A stretch of DNA of 64,000 nucleotides, from NCBI GenBank assembly GCA_035276475.1, contig DATELQ010000048.1, positions 25,189 to 89,188 of the forward strand, written 5' to 3'. The notes beneath the pieces were generated by a model. The model did not search any database. It was not told the origin of the DNA and saw only the letters and a list, made by a program, of their open reading frames with translations. A program made the translations under genes and the position numbers. This stretch comes from DATDFB01 sp035276475. Its GTDB lineage: Bacteria; Acidobacteriota; Thermoanaerobaculia; Gp7-AA8. Positions 40,671 to 49,709 of this stretch are shown here, piece by piece (the stretch's first letter is position 1; each line of letters opens with the position of its first letter).

Positions 40671-43649
40671 ATGAAATGGTGCCCCACCCCGAAGTTTATG
40701 GCGGTCTTAACCGCCGCACTGCTCGTCTCGCTGTTTGCCGTCAGCGGGTTCGCGCAGTTCCAAACGGGTAATATCTACGGCAAAGTTCAGGCAAAAGACG
40801 GCAGCGTCCTTCCGGGCGTCACCGTCACTCTCACCGGCATCGGTGCTCCGCAGACGACGGTCACCGACTCCCAGGGCAACTACCGTTTCCTCAACCTCTC
40901 GCCCGGCACGTACACGATCAAGGCCGAGCTTGCGGGTTATGGAACGGCGACCCGCGCCGGCGTAGGCGTTCGCGTTGCTGCGAACTCCGACGTCACGCTG
41001 ACGCTGAACCCCTCGGTGTCGGAATCGATCGTCGTCACGGCTGAAGCTCCGCTGCTCGACGTCCGCAAAGCCGGCACGTCGATCAACGTCAGCAAGGTCG
41101 AGCTGGAAAAGATCCCCACCTCCCGCGACCCGTGGACGATCCTCCAGCAGGCTCCGGCCGTTCAGGTTGACCGCATCAACGTCGGCGGCAACCAGTCGGG
41201 CCAGCAGTCGGTGTACGTCGGCAAGGGCACGACGGCGGACCAGAACACCTGGAACGTCGACGGCGTCAACATCACCGACATGGGCGCAGTCGGCAGCTCG
41301 CCGCTCTACTTCGACTTCGACTCGTTCGAAGAGATGCAGGTGACGACGGGCGGTTCGGACCCGCGCATCATGACCCCGGGCGTGCAGCTCAACATGGTCA
41401 CGAAGCGCGGCACGAACGACTTCCGCGGCTCGGGCCGTTACTTCTACACCCCGGGCAGCTATCAGGCCGACGCCACCGTTCCGAGCGAAGCGGCCGGGTA
41501 CCTCGATCGCACGAACCGCATCAACTTCGTTCGCGACTTCGGCGGCGAGATCGGCGGTCCGATTTGGAAGGATCACCTCTGGGGTTGGATCGCCGACTCC
41601 GAGAACAAGATCTCCAATCAGGCCTCGCAGGCTCCGGGACAGACCGGCGCGTTCGACAACATCATCCTTCGCGACAAGAACGCCAAGCTCAATGCGCAGA
41701 TCCTTCCGAGCAACAGCGCGGTCGGCTTCTACACGCTGGGCGACAAGGTCCGCAACGCCCGCGGTCTGAGCTCCACGCGTCCGTTCGAGACCTCGTGGCG
41801 CCAGACCGGCCCGACCAAGGTCTACAAGATCGAAGACACGCAGATCATCGGGTCGAGCCTCTACCTCACCGGTATGTGGTCGAAGGTTTCCGGCGGGTTC
41901 TCGCTGATCCCGAACGGCGGCTTCAGCCCGTCCACCAACGTGTTCCGCGATCTGTCGGGCGTGTGGCACGGCAGCTTCCTCGAGTACATCACTGACCGTC
42001 CGCAGAAGCAGTATCGCCTCGACGGGTCGAAGTTCTTCGACATCGGCACGATGAACCACGAGCTGAAGTTCGGCTTCGGTTATCGTCACACGCCGGTCGA
42101 GTCGACCAGCGCGTGGCCCGGCGCCGCTCAGGGTTGGATGCGCGCGCGCAGCAATGCGTTCTGCGCCGCCCGCGGCGTCCCGAACGGCTGCTTCCAGGCT
42201 CTGATTACCCGCGACAAGCACGTCGCGTACGATCAGTGGTTCCGCGACTACTACGTCGGCGACACGGTTCTTCTCGGCAACCTGACCCTTCAGGCCGGCC
42301 TGCGCTGGGACCGCCAGAAGACCGCGAACCTGGCCACCTCCGCGGCGGCGAACCCGATCCTCGGCACGGCGCTCACGCTGCCCTGCTCGCCGGTCGGCAA
42401 CGCCCAGCAGTTCTGCGGCCCGGGCGGCACGTTCACCACGTCGCAGCCCGCCCTCACCTTCCCGGGCGATCCGCAGACCCTGAAGTGGAACTCCGTCTCG
42501 CCCCGCATCGGCCTGACGTACACGCTCGGCGCCGACAAGAAGACGCTGCTGCGTGCCGGCTACAACCGCTACGTCGATCAGGTCGGTCCGACGATCTCGC
42601 TGGCGAACCCGGTCGGCTACACCTACGCCTATGCAATGGGCGTGGATACCAACAACGACCAGATCGTGCAGCGCAACGAGCTGCTTCGCTGGCTGAACTT
42701 CTATTACTACGATCCGACGAATCCGACGGCGCTCTCGTCGACGACCCGCATCGACTACGGGATGAGCCCGCAGCACTCGGACGAGTTCATTCTCGGCTTC
42801 GAGCGCGAGCTCTTCACCGACTTCTCGGTCGGCGTCAACGGCACGTACCGCAAGATTCGCAACATCACCGGCCGTCTCTATGAGAAGCATCAGGGCGTGG
42901 GCGACTTCTACACCGGAGCCGACTACGAACAGGTCGGTACGCTGGACTTCGCTCCGTTCTCCTCGAATGTCGTGCCCGTTTACGACCTCAAGCCCGGCAT
43001 CGATTCCCCGGTCTTCTCGGTCGTGACGAATCTTCCGGGCTATAACCGCTCGTACAAGGGACTCGAGCTCGTGGCCACCAAGCGGCTTTCCAACCGCTGG
43101 ATGCTGCGCGGCAACCTCTCCTGGAGCGATTGGACGGAAGACTGCTCGCGCGGCAGCATCGCCTTCCCGAACCCGACTGCCGCTTACGGCAATTGCCCCG
43201 GCGGTCAGTTCACGCAGCGCTCGGCCGGCTCCGGCGCGTTCGGCAACGTGTTCCTCAACGCGCGCTGGACGTACAACGTGACCGGTCTCTATCAGCTGCC
43301 TTGGGACTTCAACCTCGGCGCGAGCCTCACCGGCCGTCAGGGCTATCCGGCTCCGTACCGCCTCGGTTCGGCTGACGCCGGCCTGGCCACGTCGACCAAC
43401 GTTCCGGTCCTCGCGGCTCCGATCGGCGACGACCGCTTCGACAACGTGTACGAGCTCGACCTCCGCGCGGCGAAGGACTTCCGCTTCTTCAACCGCGTCG
43501 GCATCACGGTTTCGGCCGATCTCTTCAACGTGCCGAACCAGCGCACGGTCCTGCAGCGGCAGACCGACATCAGCACCGGCGTTGCCGGCCACATCACCGA
43601 GCTCCAGTCGCCGCGCGTCTGGCGTTTCGGCGCGAGAATCAACTTCTAA
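40671..43649 (+). CDS. TonB-dependent receptor, Oar-like, with carboxypeptidase-regulatory N-terminal domain
   Basis: AAAGGAG lies 6 nt before the ATG. A signal peptide ends at GFAQ. A CarboxypepD_reg-like domain (about residues 35-115: GKVQAKDGSVLPGVTVTLTG, GNYRFLNLSPGTYTIKAEL) is followed by a plug domain (VDGVNITDMGAVGSSPLYFD, MVTKRGTNDFRGSG) and a beta-barrel to the terminal VWRFGARINF, an outer-membrane-type C-terminus ending in Phe. It probably imports or binds large peptides or glycans. The upstream riboswitch suggests control by cyclic di-AMP. Confidence 0.92.
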   Translation: MKWCPTPKFMAVLTAALLVSLFAVSGFAQFQTGNIYGKVQAKDGSVLPGVTVTLTGIGAPQTTVTDSQGNYRFLNLSPGTYTIKAELAGYGTATRAGVGVRVAANSDVTLTLNPSVSESIVVTAEAPLLDVRKAGTSINVSKVELEKIPTSRDPWTILQQAPAVQVDRINVGGNQSGQQSVYVGKGTTADQNTWNVDGVNITDMGAVGSSPLYFDFDSFEEMQVTTGGSDPRIMTPGVQLNMVTKRGTNDFRGSGRYFYTPGSYQADATVPSEAAGYLDRTNRINFVRDFGGEIGGPIWKDHLWGWIADSENKISNQASQAPGQTGAFDNIILRDKNAKLNAQILPSNSAVGFYTLGDKVRNARGLSSTRPFETSWRQTGPTKVYKIEDTQIIGSSLYLTGMWSKVSGGFSLIPNGGFSPSTNVFRDLSGVWHGSFLEYITDRPQKQYRLDGSKFFDIGTMNHELKFGFGYRHTPVESTSAWPGAAQGWMRARSNAFCAARGVPNGCFQALITRDKHVAYDQWFRDYYVGDTVLLGNLTLQAGLRWDRQKTANLATSAAANPILGTALTLPCSPVGNAQQFCGPGGTFTTSQPALTFPGDPQTLKWNSVSPRIGLTYTLGADKKTLLRAGYNRYVDQVGPTISLANPVGYTYAYAMGVDTNNDQIVQRNELLRWLNFYYYDPTNPTALSSTTRIDYGMSPQHSDEFILGFERELFTDFSVGVNGTYRKIRNITGRLYEKHQGVGDFYTGADYEQVGTLDFAPFSSNVVPVYDLKPGIDSPVFSVVTNLPGYNRSYKGLELVATKRLSNRWMLRGNLSWSDWTEDCSRGSIAFPNPTAAYGNCPGGQFTQRSAGSGAFGNVFLNARWTYNVTGLYQLPWDFNLGASLTGRQGYPAPYRLGSADAGLATSTNVPVLAAPIGDDRFDNVYELDLRAAKDFRFFNRVGITVSADLFNVPNQRTVLQRQTDISTGVAGHITELQSPRVWRFGARINF

Positions 43650-43678
43650 TTCTCGCGAGCACAGCAGTCTGTTCCACG

Positions 43679-43716
43679 AGCCGCCGGGGGAATATCCCCC
43701 GGCGGCTATTTTTTTT
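43679..43716 (+). terminator. Rho-independent terminator after the TonB-dependent receptor
   Basis: A perfect 12-bp stem (43679-43690 with 43696-43707), loop AATAT, is followed by A and eight T residues (43709-43716). Confidence 0.95.
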
Positions 43717-43744
43717 GGACGCCACGCAACCCAGGAGGATCAGC

Positions 43745-44716
43745 TTGAAGAAGACACTCGCACTCGCGGCAGCGCTCCTTTGCCTCGCTGCCACGCTCTT
43801 TGCCGCCGAAGACTGGCGCGGCAACAACCGTCTCTCCGGCACGGTGACCGACAAGGCCACCGGCAAGCCCGTCGCGGGCGCCAAGGTCATGCTCCGCAAG
43901 GGCGACAAGGGCGGACCCGACACCACCACCGACTCTGGCGGGAAGTGGGCCGTCCTCGGCCTCTCCGCCGGGCAGTGGAACATCGACGTCGAAGCGCCGG
44001 GCTATGCCCTTCGCCAAGGCAGCATCGCCCTGGCCGAGAATCAGCGCGTTCCGCCGCTGAAGATCGAGCTCGAAGCGGCGGCTGCCGCCGCGGCGGCGAC
44101 GTCGACCGCGGAAGAGCCGACGGTCGAGCAGGTCAAGATCGGCGGCCAGGTCGTGGCGAAGGAGATCGCCGACGCCGTCGAAGCGGGCAACACCGCGCTG
44201 ACCGCGAAGAACTACAAGGACGCCGTGACGAACTACGAGAAGGCCTCCGCGGGGCTGCCGGGCTACATGCCGATCAAGTTCGCCCTCGCGCGCGCCTACT
44301 ACGGCGCGAACGAGACCGCCAAAGCGGCGACGGCGATGGAAGAGGTCTACAAGAGCGAGCCGACCAACGCCCAGTACGCGACGCTCTACGCGAACATGCT
44401 CCTCGAGCAGGGGCAGGTCGACAAGGCCAAGGACATCATCGAGAAGCTGCCCGACGGCGCGCTCGACATGAACACGCTGCTCAACGCCGGCATCGCCCTG
44501 ATGAACAAGAAGCAGCCGGGGGCCGCGGTGTCGTACTTCAACAAGGCCATCGCTCTCGACGCCAACTCGCACCTCGGCTACTACTACCGCGGTCTCGCCC
44601 GCGTGCAGCAGGGGAAGGGGAAGGAAGCGAGGCCGGACCTGGAGAAGGTGATCGCGCTCGCGCCCAACAGCGACGAGGCGAAGGAAGTGAAGGAGATTCT
44701 CAAGGGGATCAAATAG
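43745..44716 (+). CDS. Secreted CarboxypepD_reg + TPR protein (323 aa)
   Basis: The TTG start has an excellent AGGAGGA 5-6 nt upstream and gives LKKTLALAAALLCLAATLFA as signal peptide. A carboxypeptidase-regulatory beta-domain (about residues 30-105) is followed by an Ala-rich linker and four or five TPR units (AGNTALTAKNYKDAVTNYEK to YYRGLARVQQGKGKEARPDL). It follows the receptor gene after a terminator, so it probably has its own promoter or depends on read-through. Likely a periplasmic partner of the receptor. Confidence 0.8.
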   Translation: MKKTLALAAALLCLAATLFAAEDWRGNNRLSGTVTDKATGKPVAGAKVMLRKGDKGGPDTTTDSGGKWAVLGLSAGQWNIDVEAPGYALRQGSIALAENQRVPPLKIELEAAAAAAAATSTAEEPTVEQVKIGGQVVAKEIADAVEAGNTALTAKNYKDAVTNYEKASAGLPGYMPIKFALARAYYGANETAKAATAMEEVYKSEPTNAQYATLYANMLLEQGQVDKAKDIIEKLPDGALDMNTLLNAGIALMNKKQPGAAVSYFNKAIALDANSHLGYYYRGLARVQQGKGKEARPDLEKVIALAPNSDEAKEVKEILKGIK

Positions 44717-44734
44717 GGCGCACGGCGTGCGCCC
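44716..44734 (+). terminator. Short G+C hairpin at the stop codon
   Basis: GGGCGCAC and GTGCGCCC pair around a GGC loop, starting on the last base of the TAG stop. A weak T/C tail (TCTGTC) follows. A plausible terminator for the TPR gene. Confidence 0.5.
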
Positions 44735-44740
44735 TCTGTC

Positions 44741-44868
44741 TGCCCACGGAAATCTAGAAAACTAGAATACCGAATTCAGAATTGAGAAAACGGGGAGCGC
44801 CTTGGCCAGAGCACTCCCGTTTTCTCAATTCTGAATTCGGTATTCTCATTTTCGGAATTCCGTGGGCA
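44741..44868. repeat. 128-bp palindromic element with terminal inverted repeats and 7-bp words
   Basis: The ends are inverted repeats (TGCCCACGGAA on both sides). Inside, 44765-44794 pairs perfectly over 30 bp with its complement ending at 44845. The arm reads as heptamers GAATACC-GAATTCA-GAATTGA-GAAAACG and is far more A+T-rich than its surroundings. There is no ORF. It lies between two convergent genes, so it could act as a bidirectional terminator, but size and ends look like a non-autonomous (MITE-like) element. Confidence 0.8.
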
Positions 44869-44885
44869 AGCGCGCGCTCTCTTTC

Positions 44886-46559
44886 TCACTTCCTCAAATG
44901 ATTCGACGCGCAGCGGTAGCCGCCTCCCTTGACCACGCTCTCGACGAGCGGCGGGAAAAGGTCGAGGCGGTAACCGCTCGCGGCGAAGGCGTCCCGCGCC
45001 GCGCGGTCGATTGACGGCAAGAGCGTCGCGAACCCCTCGGCGCGGCGCGTTTCCAACACGACGTTGTTCGCGGTGAGCAGAAAATCGCGCCGCGGCATCT
45101 GCAGCAGCGGAACGCGGCGCACGGTCATGCCGGCGCGGCGCAGCTCGGCGGCGATCTCGTCGAGATACTGCTGCAGCGCGGCGCTCTGCATCGACGCCAC
45201 CGCCGCTGCATCCTCGCTGAATCCGTATGCGCTGCGCAGCGCCGCCCACTCCGCGGCCGTGGCGTTCTTCGCGGCGGCGGCGCCGAGGTTGAGATCGGCG
45301 ACGAGCGCGTCGGTCTTGCCGCCGGCGCGCGGCAGCAGCGTGACGATGGAGTCGAGGTCGACGCCGGCGCCGCCGCCGAGGCGGGCCAGGTTCGTCAGCG
45401 GATGCACGAAGCGGACGGGCGAATGGAAGAGCGCTTCGAGCTCGCCCGCGGCGCGCCGCACCGCCTGCAGATAGCGGTCGGTCCCTTGGCGCGTGTTGAA
45501 CGTCTCCACGGGAACGTGGTTCAGGCCGAGGAGCTCGAGCGCGCGCGGCTCGACGCTGTGGATGCTGATCCACACCGCCGCCGGCGTGCGCAGGATGTGG
45601 CCGTTGTGGAACGGCGCCGGCGCCACCGTCCAGCGCGCGTTCGGCAGCGACGCCGCGAGGAGGCGGGCCATGTTCTGGTCCTCTTCGCGGTGCGGCTGGA
45701 CGTTCGGACGATTGACGAAGACGGCGTTGCCGTTCTTCGTGCGGCCGGCGATGAACGGGTCGCGCGGCCACGGCGTGAAGAGGCGGTCGAGGTTGTCGAC
45801 GAGCTCGAGGTTGAGCTCTTGTTTGTGGCTCGCCAGTTCCGCGAGCATCGCGGCGTCGCCGAGGATGATGAGGCGGCGCGCCGGCGACGCTGCGTGCACC
45901 GCGCTGAGAAAGCGCAGCGCTTCGGCGGGCGTGAACGCCGCGGTGTTGAGCGAGAAGATCGAGGCCTCGATGGCGCTGCCGCTGTCGTTGGGCAGGCGCA
46001 GCGAGCGGTCGAAGGCAACGTGGCGCTCGGCGCTCGTGTGTGCGATGAGATGCGCCGCCGCGGCCGCCGCTTCCGCTGTCGAGAAGTCGAGATCGGCGGA
46101 CGTGGTGAGCTCGCGGATTACCTGCGCGGCGGTCGCCTTCGGGAGCTTGCCGACGCTGCGCGGCAGCACGGAGTTGATGCGCGCGCGGAACGCGGCGTCG
46201 GCGCCGTAGCGCTGCGGATCGACGACGACGAGGGCGATGAGTCGCGGCAATTCGAGCGACGTCGACGCGCGTGCCACGTCGCCGAGGTAGCGGGGCAGCG
46301 CGTCGCGCAACGCCGCGTCGCTCGTCATCATCGCCGTGCCGAGGTTGCGGAGAATGACCGGCTCGAGCTCCGGCTGCGCGGCGAGCGTGTGCGCCAACTC
46401 CGCCGCCGGCACACGCGCCAGGAGCGCTCGCGCGAAGGGCTCCGCGACGCTCGCGGCCGGCCATCCGGAGGAGGGGAGGGGCGGGACGGGAGGGAGGGCA
46501 CTCGCCGCAACCATGCACACCGCTGCGGCGAGCAGCACGAGCCGGAAGCCTCGTCTCAC
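44886..46559 (-). CDS. Secreted protein with guanidine-modifying (deiminase)-like C-terminal features (557 aa)
   Basis: A signal peptide (LVLLAAAVCMVAASA) is followed by a helical N-terminal region of about 200 residues. The second half has FTPWPRDPFIAG and PAPFHNGHIL, and ends in GGGYRCASNHLRK. A Trp-x-Arg-Asp-Pro segment, a central His and a Cys within a Gly-rich motif ten residues from the end are the layout of amidinotransferase/agmatine-deiminase-type enzymes. I infer that superfamily, not a substrate. It diverges from the lipoprotein gene at 46613. Confidence 0.55.
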   Translation of the reverse strand: MRRGFRLVLLAAAVCMVAASALPPVPPLPSSGWPAASVAEPFARALLARVPAAELAHTLAAQPELEPVILRNLGTAMMTSDAALRDALPRYLGDVARASTSLELPRLIALVVVDPQRYGADAAFRARINSVLPRSVGKLPKATAAQVIRELTTSADLDFSTAEAAAAAAHLIAHTSAERHVAFDRSLRLPNDSGSAIEASIFSLNTAAFTPAEALRFLSAVHAASPARRLIILGDAAMLAELASHKQELNLELVDNLDRLFTPWPRDPFIAGRTKNGNAVFVNRPNVQPHREEDQNMARLLAASLPNARWTVAPAPFHNGHILRTPAAVWISIHSVEPRALELLGLNHVPVETFNTRQGTDRYLQAVRRAAGELEALFHSPVRFVHPLTNLARLGGGAGVDLDSIVTLLPRAGGKTDALVADLNLGAAAAKNATAAEWAALRSAYGFSEDAAAVASMQSAALQQYLDEIAAELRRAGMTVRRVPLLQMPRRDFLLTANNVVLETRRAEGFATLLPSIDRAARDAFAASGYRLDLFPPLVESVVKGGGYRCASNHLRK

Positions 46560-46612
46560 GACGCGCGCAACGCATGGAATGAAACGGCTATGCCCGTCAT
46601 TTGAGCAAGCGC

Positions 46613-48760
46613 ATGCGTTTTCGCCCGATTTTCGTCGCGCTCCTCGCGCTCGCCGCGGCGTGCGCGCGGCAGGGAAGCATCGATCCCAAAGCGCCCATCA
46701 TCATCATCTCCATCGATACGCTCCGCTCCGATCGTCTTCCGGCCTACGGCTACACGAAGATCGAGACCCCGGGCATCGATGCCTTTCGCAAGGACTCGAT
46801 TCTCTTCGAGCGCGCCTATTCGGAGTGCCCGCTCACGCTCGTGTCGCACGCCAGCGTGATGACCGGTCTTCTCCCCGCCGATCACGGCATCCGCGACAAC
46901 CTCGGGTACAACCTCAATAAGAACGTCAAGACCATCGCCGAGCTGCTGAAGACGAAGGGCTACGCCACCGGCGCCGCGGTCTCCGCGGTCGTGCTGCGCG
47001 GCGACACCGGCATCCAGCGCGGCTTCGATGCCTGGGACGACGACATCGATCTCGACATGACGGCCATCAGCATCGGCCGTTCGCAGCGCTCCGGCGACGT
47101 CACGCGCGAGCGCGCCGAGAAGTGGATCGGCCAGCACAAGGCCCAGCCGTTCTTCTACCTCTTCCACATCTACGAGCCGCACACGCCGTACGATCCCCCC
47201 GATCCGTTCAAGTCGAAGTACGGCAGCACGTACGACGGCGAGGTGGCCACGGCCGACGCCATCGTGGGGCGCTTCCTCGACTATCTGAAGGAGCAGGGCC
47301 TCTACGACAAGGCCACGATCCTCCTGATGTCGGATCACGGCGAAGGCCTCGGCGAGCACGGCGAAGACGAGCACGGCGTGCTGCTCTATCGCGAGAACAT
47401 CCAGGTCCCGCTGATGCTCAAGCTGCCGCGCGGCGCGCAGCATGGGCAGTCGGTCTCCGCGCCGGTGCAGCTCGTCGATATTTTTCCGACCATCGTCAGG
47501 CCGTTCGGATTCACGCAAAAGACGGAGGGGCAGTCGCTTCTCGACGTCGCCAATGGAAAGGTCGCGGGCGACCGGGCCCTGTACGCCGAGACGTACTACC
47601 CGCGACTGCATTACGGTTGGAACGATCTGCACTCCATGATCTCCGGCGCGAATCACTACATCCACGCGCCGAAGCCGGAGCTCTACGACGTCGTGGCCGA
47701 TCCGTCGGAATTGACGAACGTCCTCACCGACCGCCGCCGCGTCTACGCCGCGCTGCGCGAGCGCATCCAGCCGTACATTCACCCGACCGCCGCGCCGTCC
47801 TCCATTGATGAAGAGCAGAAGCAGCAGCTCGCCGCGCTCGGCTACATCGGCTCGACGGTGTCGACGAAGCCGGACGAGGTCCTCCCCGATCCGAAGGAGA
47901 ACATCGGCCAGGCCAACATCATCGGCCGCGCCTACCGCGCCTACCTGCAGGACCGCTTCGCGGAAGCCGACCAGCTGACGGGCGATCTCCTGCGCGGGAA
48001 CCCGAAGATGGTCGACGTCTGGGCGTTGCGCGCGCGGGCCCTGGCGAAGCTCGACCGCCTCGACGAAGCGATCGAGTGCGCGAAGACGGCGCTCAAGCTC
48101 TCCCCCGGGACGACGGCGCTGGCGGCGATGGTGGCGACGTTCGCGCTCGACGCCAAGCGCTACGACGAGGCCGAGCAGCACGCCCGCCTGACGATGAAGG
48201 ACACGCCCTTCGAAGCGCACCAGTTGCTCCTGCAGGTGGATCTGGCGCGGAAGGACTACGCTAAGGCGCGGCAGGAGGTGCTGGTCGCGCAGCAGATGCA
48301 CCCCAACCGCCCCTCCACCATGGTCCTGGATGCGCGGATCAGCCTGGAGACCGGCGATCCCGCGGCCGCGCTGAAGACGCTCGACCGCACGGCCGCGGAG
48401 CTCCAGAAACGCGGCTCGAAGCCGATGCCGAAGTTGAACTTCTACCGCGGCGACGCCCTGGCCCGGATGGGCCGCGGCGACGAGGCGGAAGCGGCCTTTC
48501 GCGAGGAGATCCGGCTCTTCCCCACCGACCCGCAGGCGTACAAGAACCTCATCCTCCTCTACGCTGTGCAGGGGAAGAATCGCGAGGCCACGGAGGTGAT
48601 CTTCGCGCTGGAGAAGGCGGCGCCGACGCCGCCGTCGTACATCGCCATTAGCGAGACGCTCAAGACGATCGGCGACCGCGCCGGCGCGCGCTTCTGGGCC
48701 GCGCGGGGGCTGAGCAAGTTTCCCTCCGATCGGCAATTACAGGCGGCGTACCGCGGCTGA
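46613..48760 (+). CDS. Sulfatase-like hydrolase with C-terminal TPR repeats, lipoprotein (1)
   Basis: The ATG at 46613 gives a lipobox LAAAC (a TTG at 46601 is possible). The alkaline-phosphatase-superfamily core has IISIDTLRSDRL, SECPLTLVSHASVMTGLLP, HIYEPHTPYDPP and MSDHGEGLGEH, each a metal-ligand region. At the nucleophile site the usual C/S-X-P-X-R is missing and a Thr/Ser is present, so formylglycine maturation is unlikely. About six TPR units fill residues 430-715. Probably acts on a cell-surface substrate. Confidence 0.82.
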   Translation: MRFRPIFVALLALAAACARQGSIDPKAPIIIISIDTLRSDRLPAYGYTKIETPGIDAFRKDSILFERAYSECPLTLVSHASVMTGLLPADHGIRDNLGYNLNKNVKTIAELLKTKGYATGAAVSAVVLRGDTGIQRGFDAWDDDIDLDMTAISIGRSQRSGDVTRERAEKWIGQHKAQPFFYLFHIYEPHTPYDPPDPFKSKYGSTYDGEVATADAIVGRFLDYLKEQGLYDKATILLMSDHGEGLGEHGEDEHGVLLYRENIQVPLMLKLPRGAQHGQSVSAPVQLVDIFPTIVRPFGFTQKTEGQSLLDVANGKVAGDRALYAETYYPRLHYGWNDLHSMISGANHYIHAPKPELYDVVADPSELTNVLTDRRRVYAALRERIQPYIHPTAAPSSIDEEQKQQLAALGYIGSTVSTKPDEVLPDPKENIGQANIIGRAYRAYLQDRFAEADQLTGDLLRGNPKMVDVWALRARALAKLDRLDEAIECAKTALKLSPGTTALAAMVATFALDAKRYDEAEQHARLTMKDTPFEAHQLLLQVDLARKDYAKARQEVLVAQQMHPNRPSTMVLDARISLETGDPAAALKTLDRTAAELQKRGSKPMPKLNFYRGDALARMGRGDEAEAAFREEIRLFPTDPQAYKNLILLYAVQGKNREATEVIFALEKAAPTPPSYIAISETLKTIGDRAGARFWAARGLSKFPSDRQLQAAYRG

Positions 48761-48811
48761 GTCTTTCATGAAGTTCGGATGGGCGTACGTATTGCACTCC
48801 CGCCGAAGATC

Positions 48812-49348
48812 ATGAAAAAGCTGCCGCTTCTCGATCTCCTGTCGCTCGTGGTGATCCTGGCGCTGGGCTATCAGCTCTATCAGGTCCAGCAGCGCGTGAC
48901 GCGTCTCGAGACGGTGACGCGCGGCGCCGGCGACGCCCTCGACGCCGCGAAGCTCCTGCCGATGCCGGCCACGACCGCGGCCGGGCAGCACGTGACGGTC
49001 GGCCGCGGCGAGCCGCGCCTCATCTTCTACATGTCGCCGCATTGCGGCTACTGCGGGAAGAACATGCCTGTGTGGAGCGACATCGCTCACCGCGTCGGCG
49101 CCGCTCACGCGCTCTTCCTCGTCGGCGACTCGCGGGAGATGCCGCAGATGCCGGAGTATCTGGCGAAGTACACCGCCGCCGCCGTCCCGACGGTGGCCGC
49201 GGATCCCGAAGTGCTGGGCCGCTACTACATGATGCAGGTCCCCAAGACCGTGCTGGTGAGCGGCGATGGAACTGTCGAAAAGGTGTGGCGAGGCGCCGTG
49301 ACCACCGAGGCCGTGATGCAGGCCTGGACCGCGGCCCTCAAACGATAG
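48812..49348 (+). CDS. Membrane-anchored thioredoxin-like protein
   Basis: The start at 48812 (MKKLPLLDLLSLVVILALGY) gives an uncleaved signal anchor; an ATG at 48779 would add eleven residues. A thioredoxin fold carries the CGYC redox motif in FYMSPHCGYCGKNMPVW. The cis-Pro loop (AAVPTV) and VPKTVLVSGDGTV strand are present. A periplasmic thiol-disulphide oxidoreductase related to TlpA/MauD-type redoxins. Only 8 bp separate it from the Cys-rich protein gene. Confidence 0.85.
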   Translation: MKKLPLLDLLSLVVILALGYQLYQVQQRVTRLETVTRGAGDALDAAKLLPMPATTAAGQHVTVGRGEPRLIFYMSPHCGYCGKNMPVWSDIAHRVGAAHALFLVGDSREMPQMPEYLAKYTAAAVPTVAADPEVLGRYYMMQVPKTVLVSGDGTVEKVWRGAVTTEAVMQAWTAALKR

Positions 49349-49356
49349 GAGGCCAA

Positions 49357-49626
49357 TTGAAACGTCTGAAACTGCTCGCTTGTCTTTTGATCTTGATCGG
49401 CGTCGTCGGAAATGCGTCCGCGCACACGCCGTTCATCAACACCATCGAGCTGCTTTGCGGCTCGTCGACTGATCCGTCGCTCTGCGACCAGAGCACCGGT
49501 GAGGATCTGAACTGCACGGGGTACTGCGACACGACGTGCACCAACTTCACCAATGTCACCGCGGCCTGCTCGCCGCGACCCGGCGGCGGTTACAAGTGCA
49601 CCTGTCACGGAACGCCGCTCCCCTGA
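49357..49626 (+). CDS. Small secreted Cys-rich protein (89 aa)
   Basis: A TTG start is chosen because AGGAGG lies 6 nt upstream and the product begins with a clear signal peptide (LKLLACLLILIGVVGNASA). The mature ~66 residues hold eight cysteines (LLCG, LCDQ, NCTG, YCDT, TCTN, ACSP, KCTC). The last CTCHGTPLP is EGF-like in style. It is probably a disulphide-bonded substrate of the thioredoxin-like neighbour. Confidence 0.7.
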   Translation: MKRLKLLACLLILIGVVGNASAHTPFINTIELLCGSSTDPSLCDQSTGEDLNCTGYCDTTCTNFTNVTAACSPRPGGGYKCTCHGTPLP

Positions 49627-49663
49627 CCTGAAGTTTCGCTGCGGCGCCTCGCCACCGTCCGCA

Positions 49664-49709
49664 CAACCGCGGGAATGAACGGCCTCAGCCGCCTCCTTTC
49701 CCGCGGTTG
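49664..49709 (+). promoter_or_regulatory. 12-bp inverted repeat abutting the next start codon
   Basis: CAACCGCGGGAA (49664-49675) pairs perfectly with TTCCCGCGGTTG (49698-49709), loop 22 nt. The right arm ends one base before the ATG at 49710, so the RNA hairpin would occlude initiation. It could also be a terminator for the Cys-rich gene or an operator. Confidence 0.5.

Noticed and set aside
40312..40674. 120-aa ORF downstream of the riboswitch
   Set aside because: It starts inside the riboswitch, runs through the terminator, has no Shine-Dalgarno and no protein-like composition; the strong ribosome binding site belongs to the receptor gene.
44765..44845. Inner palindrome as an ordinary rho-independent terminator
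   Set aside because: The 30-bp arm is too long, has no T-tract on either side, and lies within longer terminal inverted repeats; kept as an element with terminator function only as an alternative.
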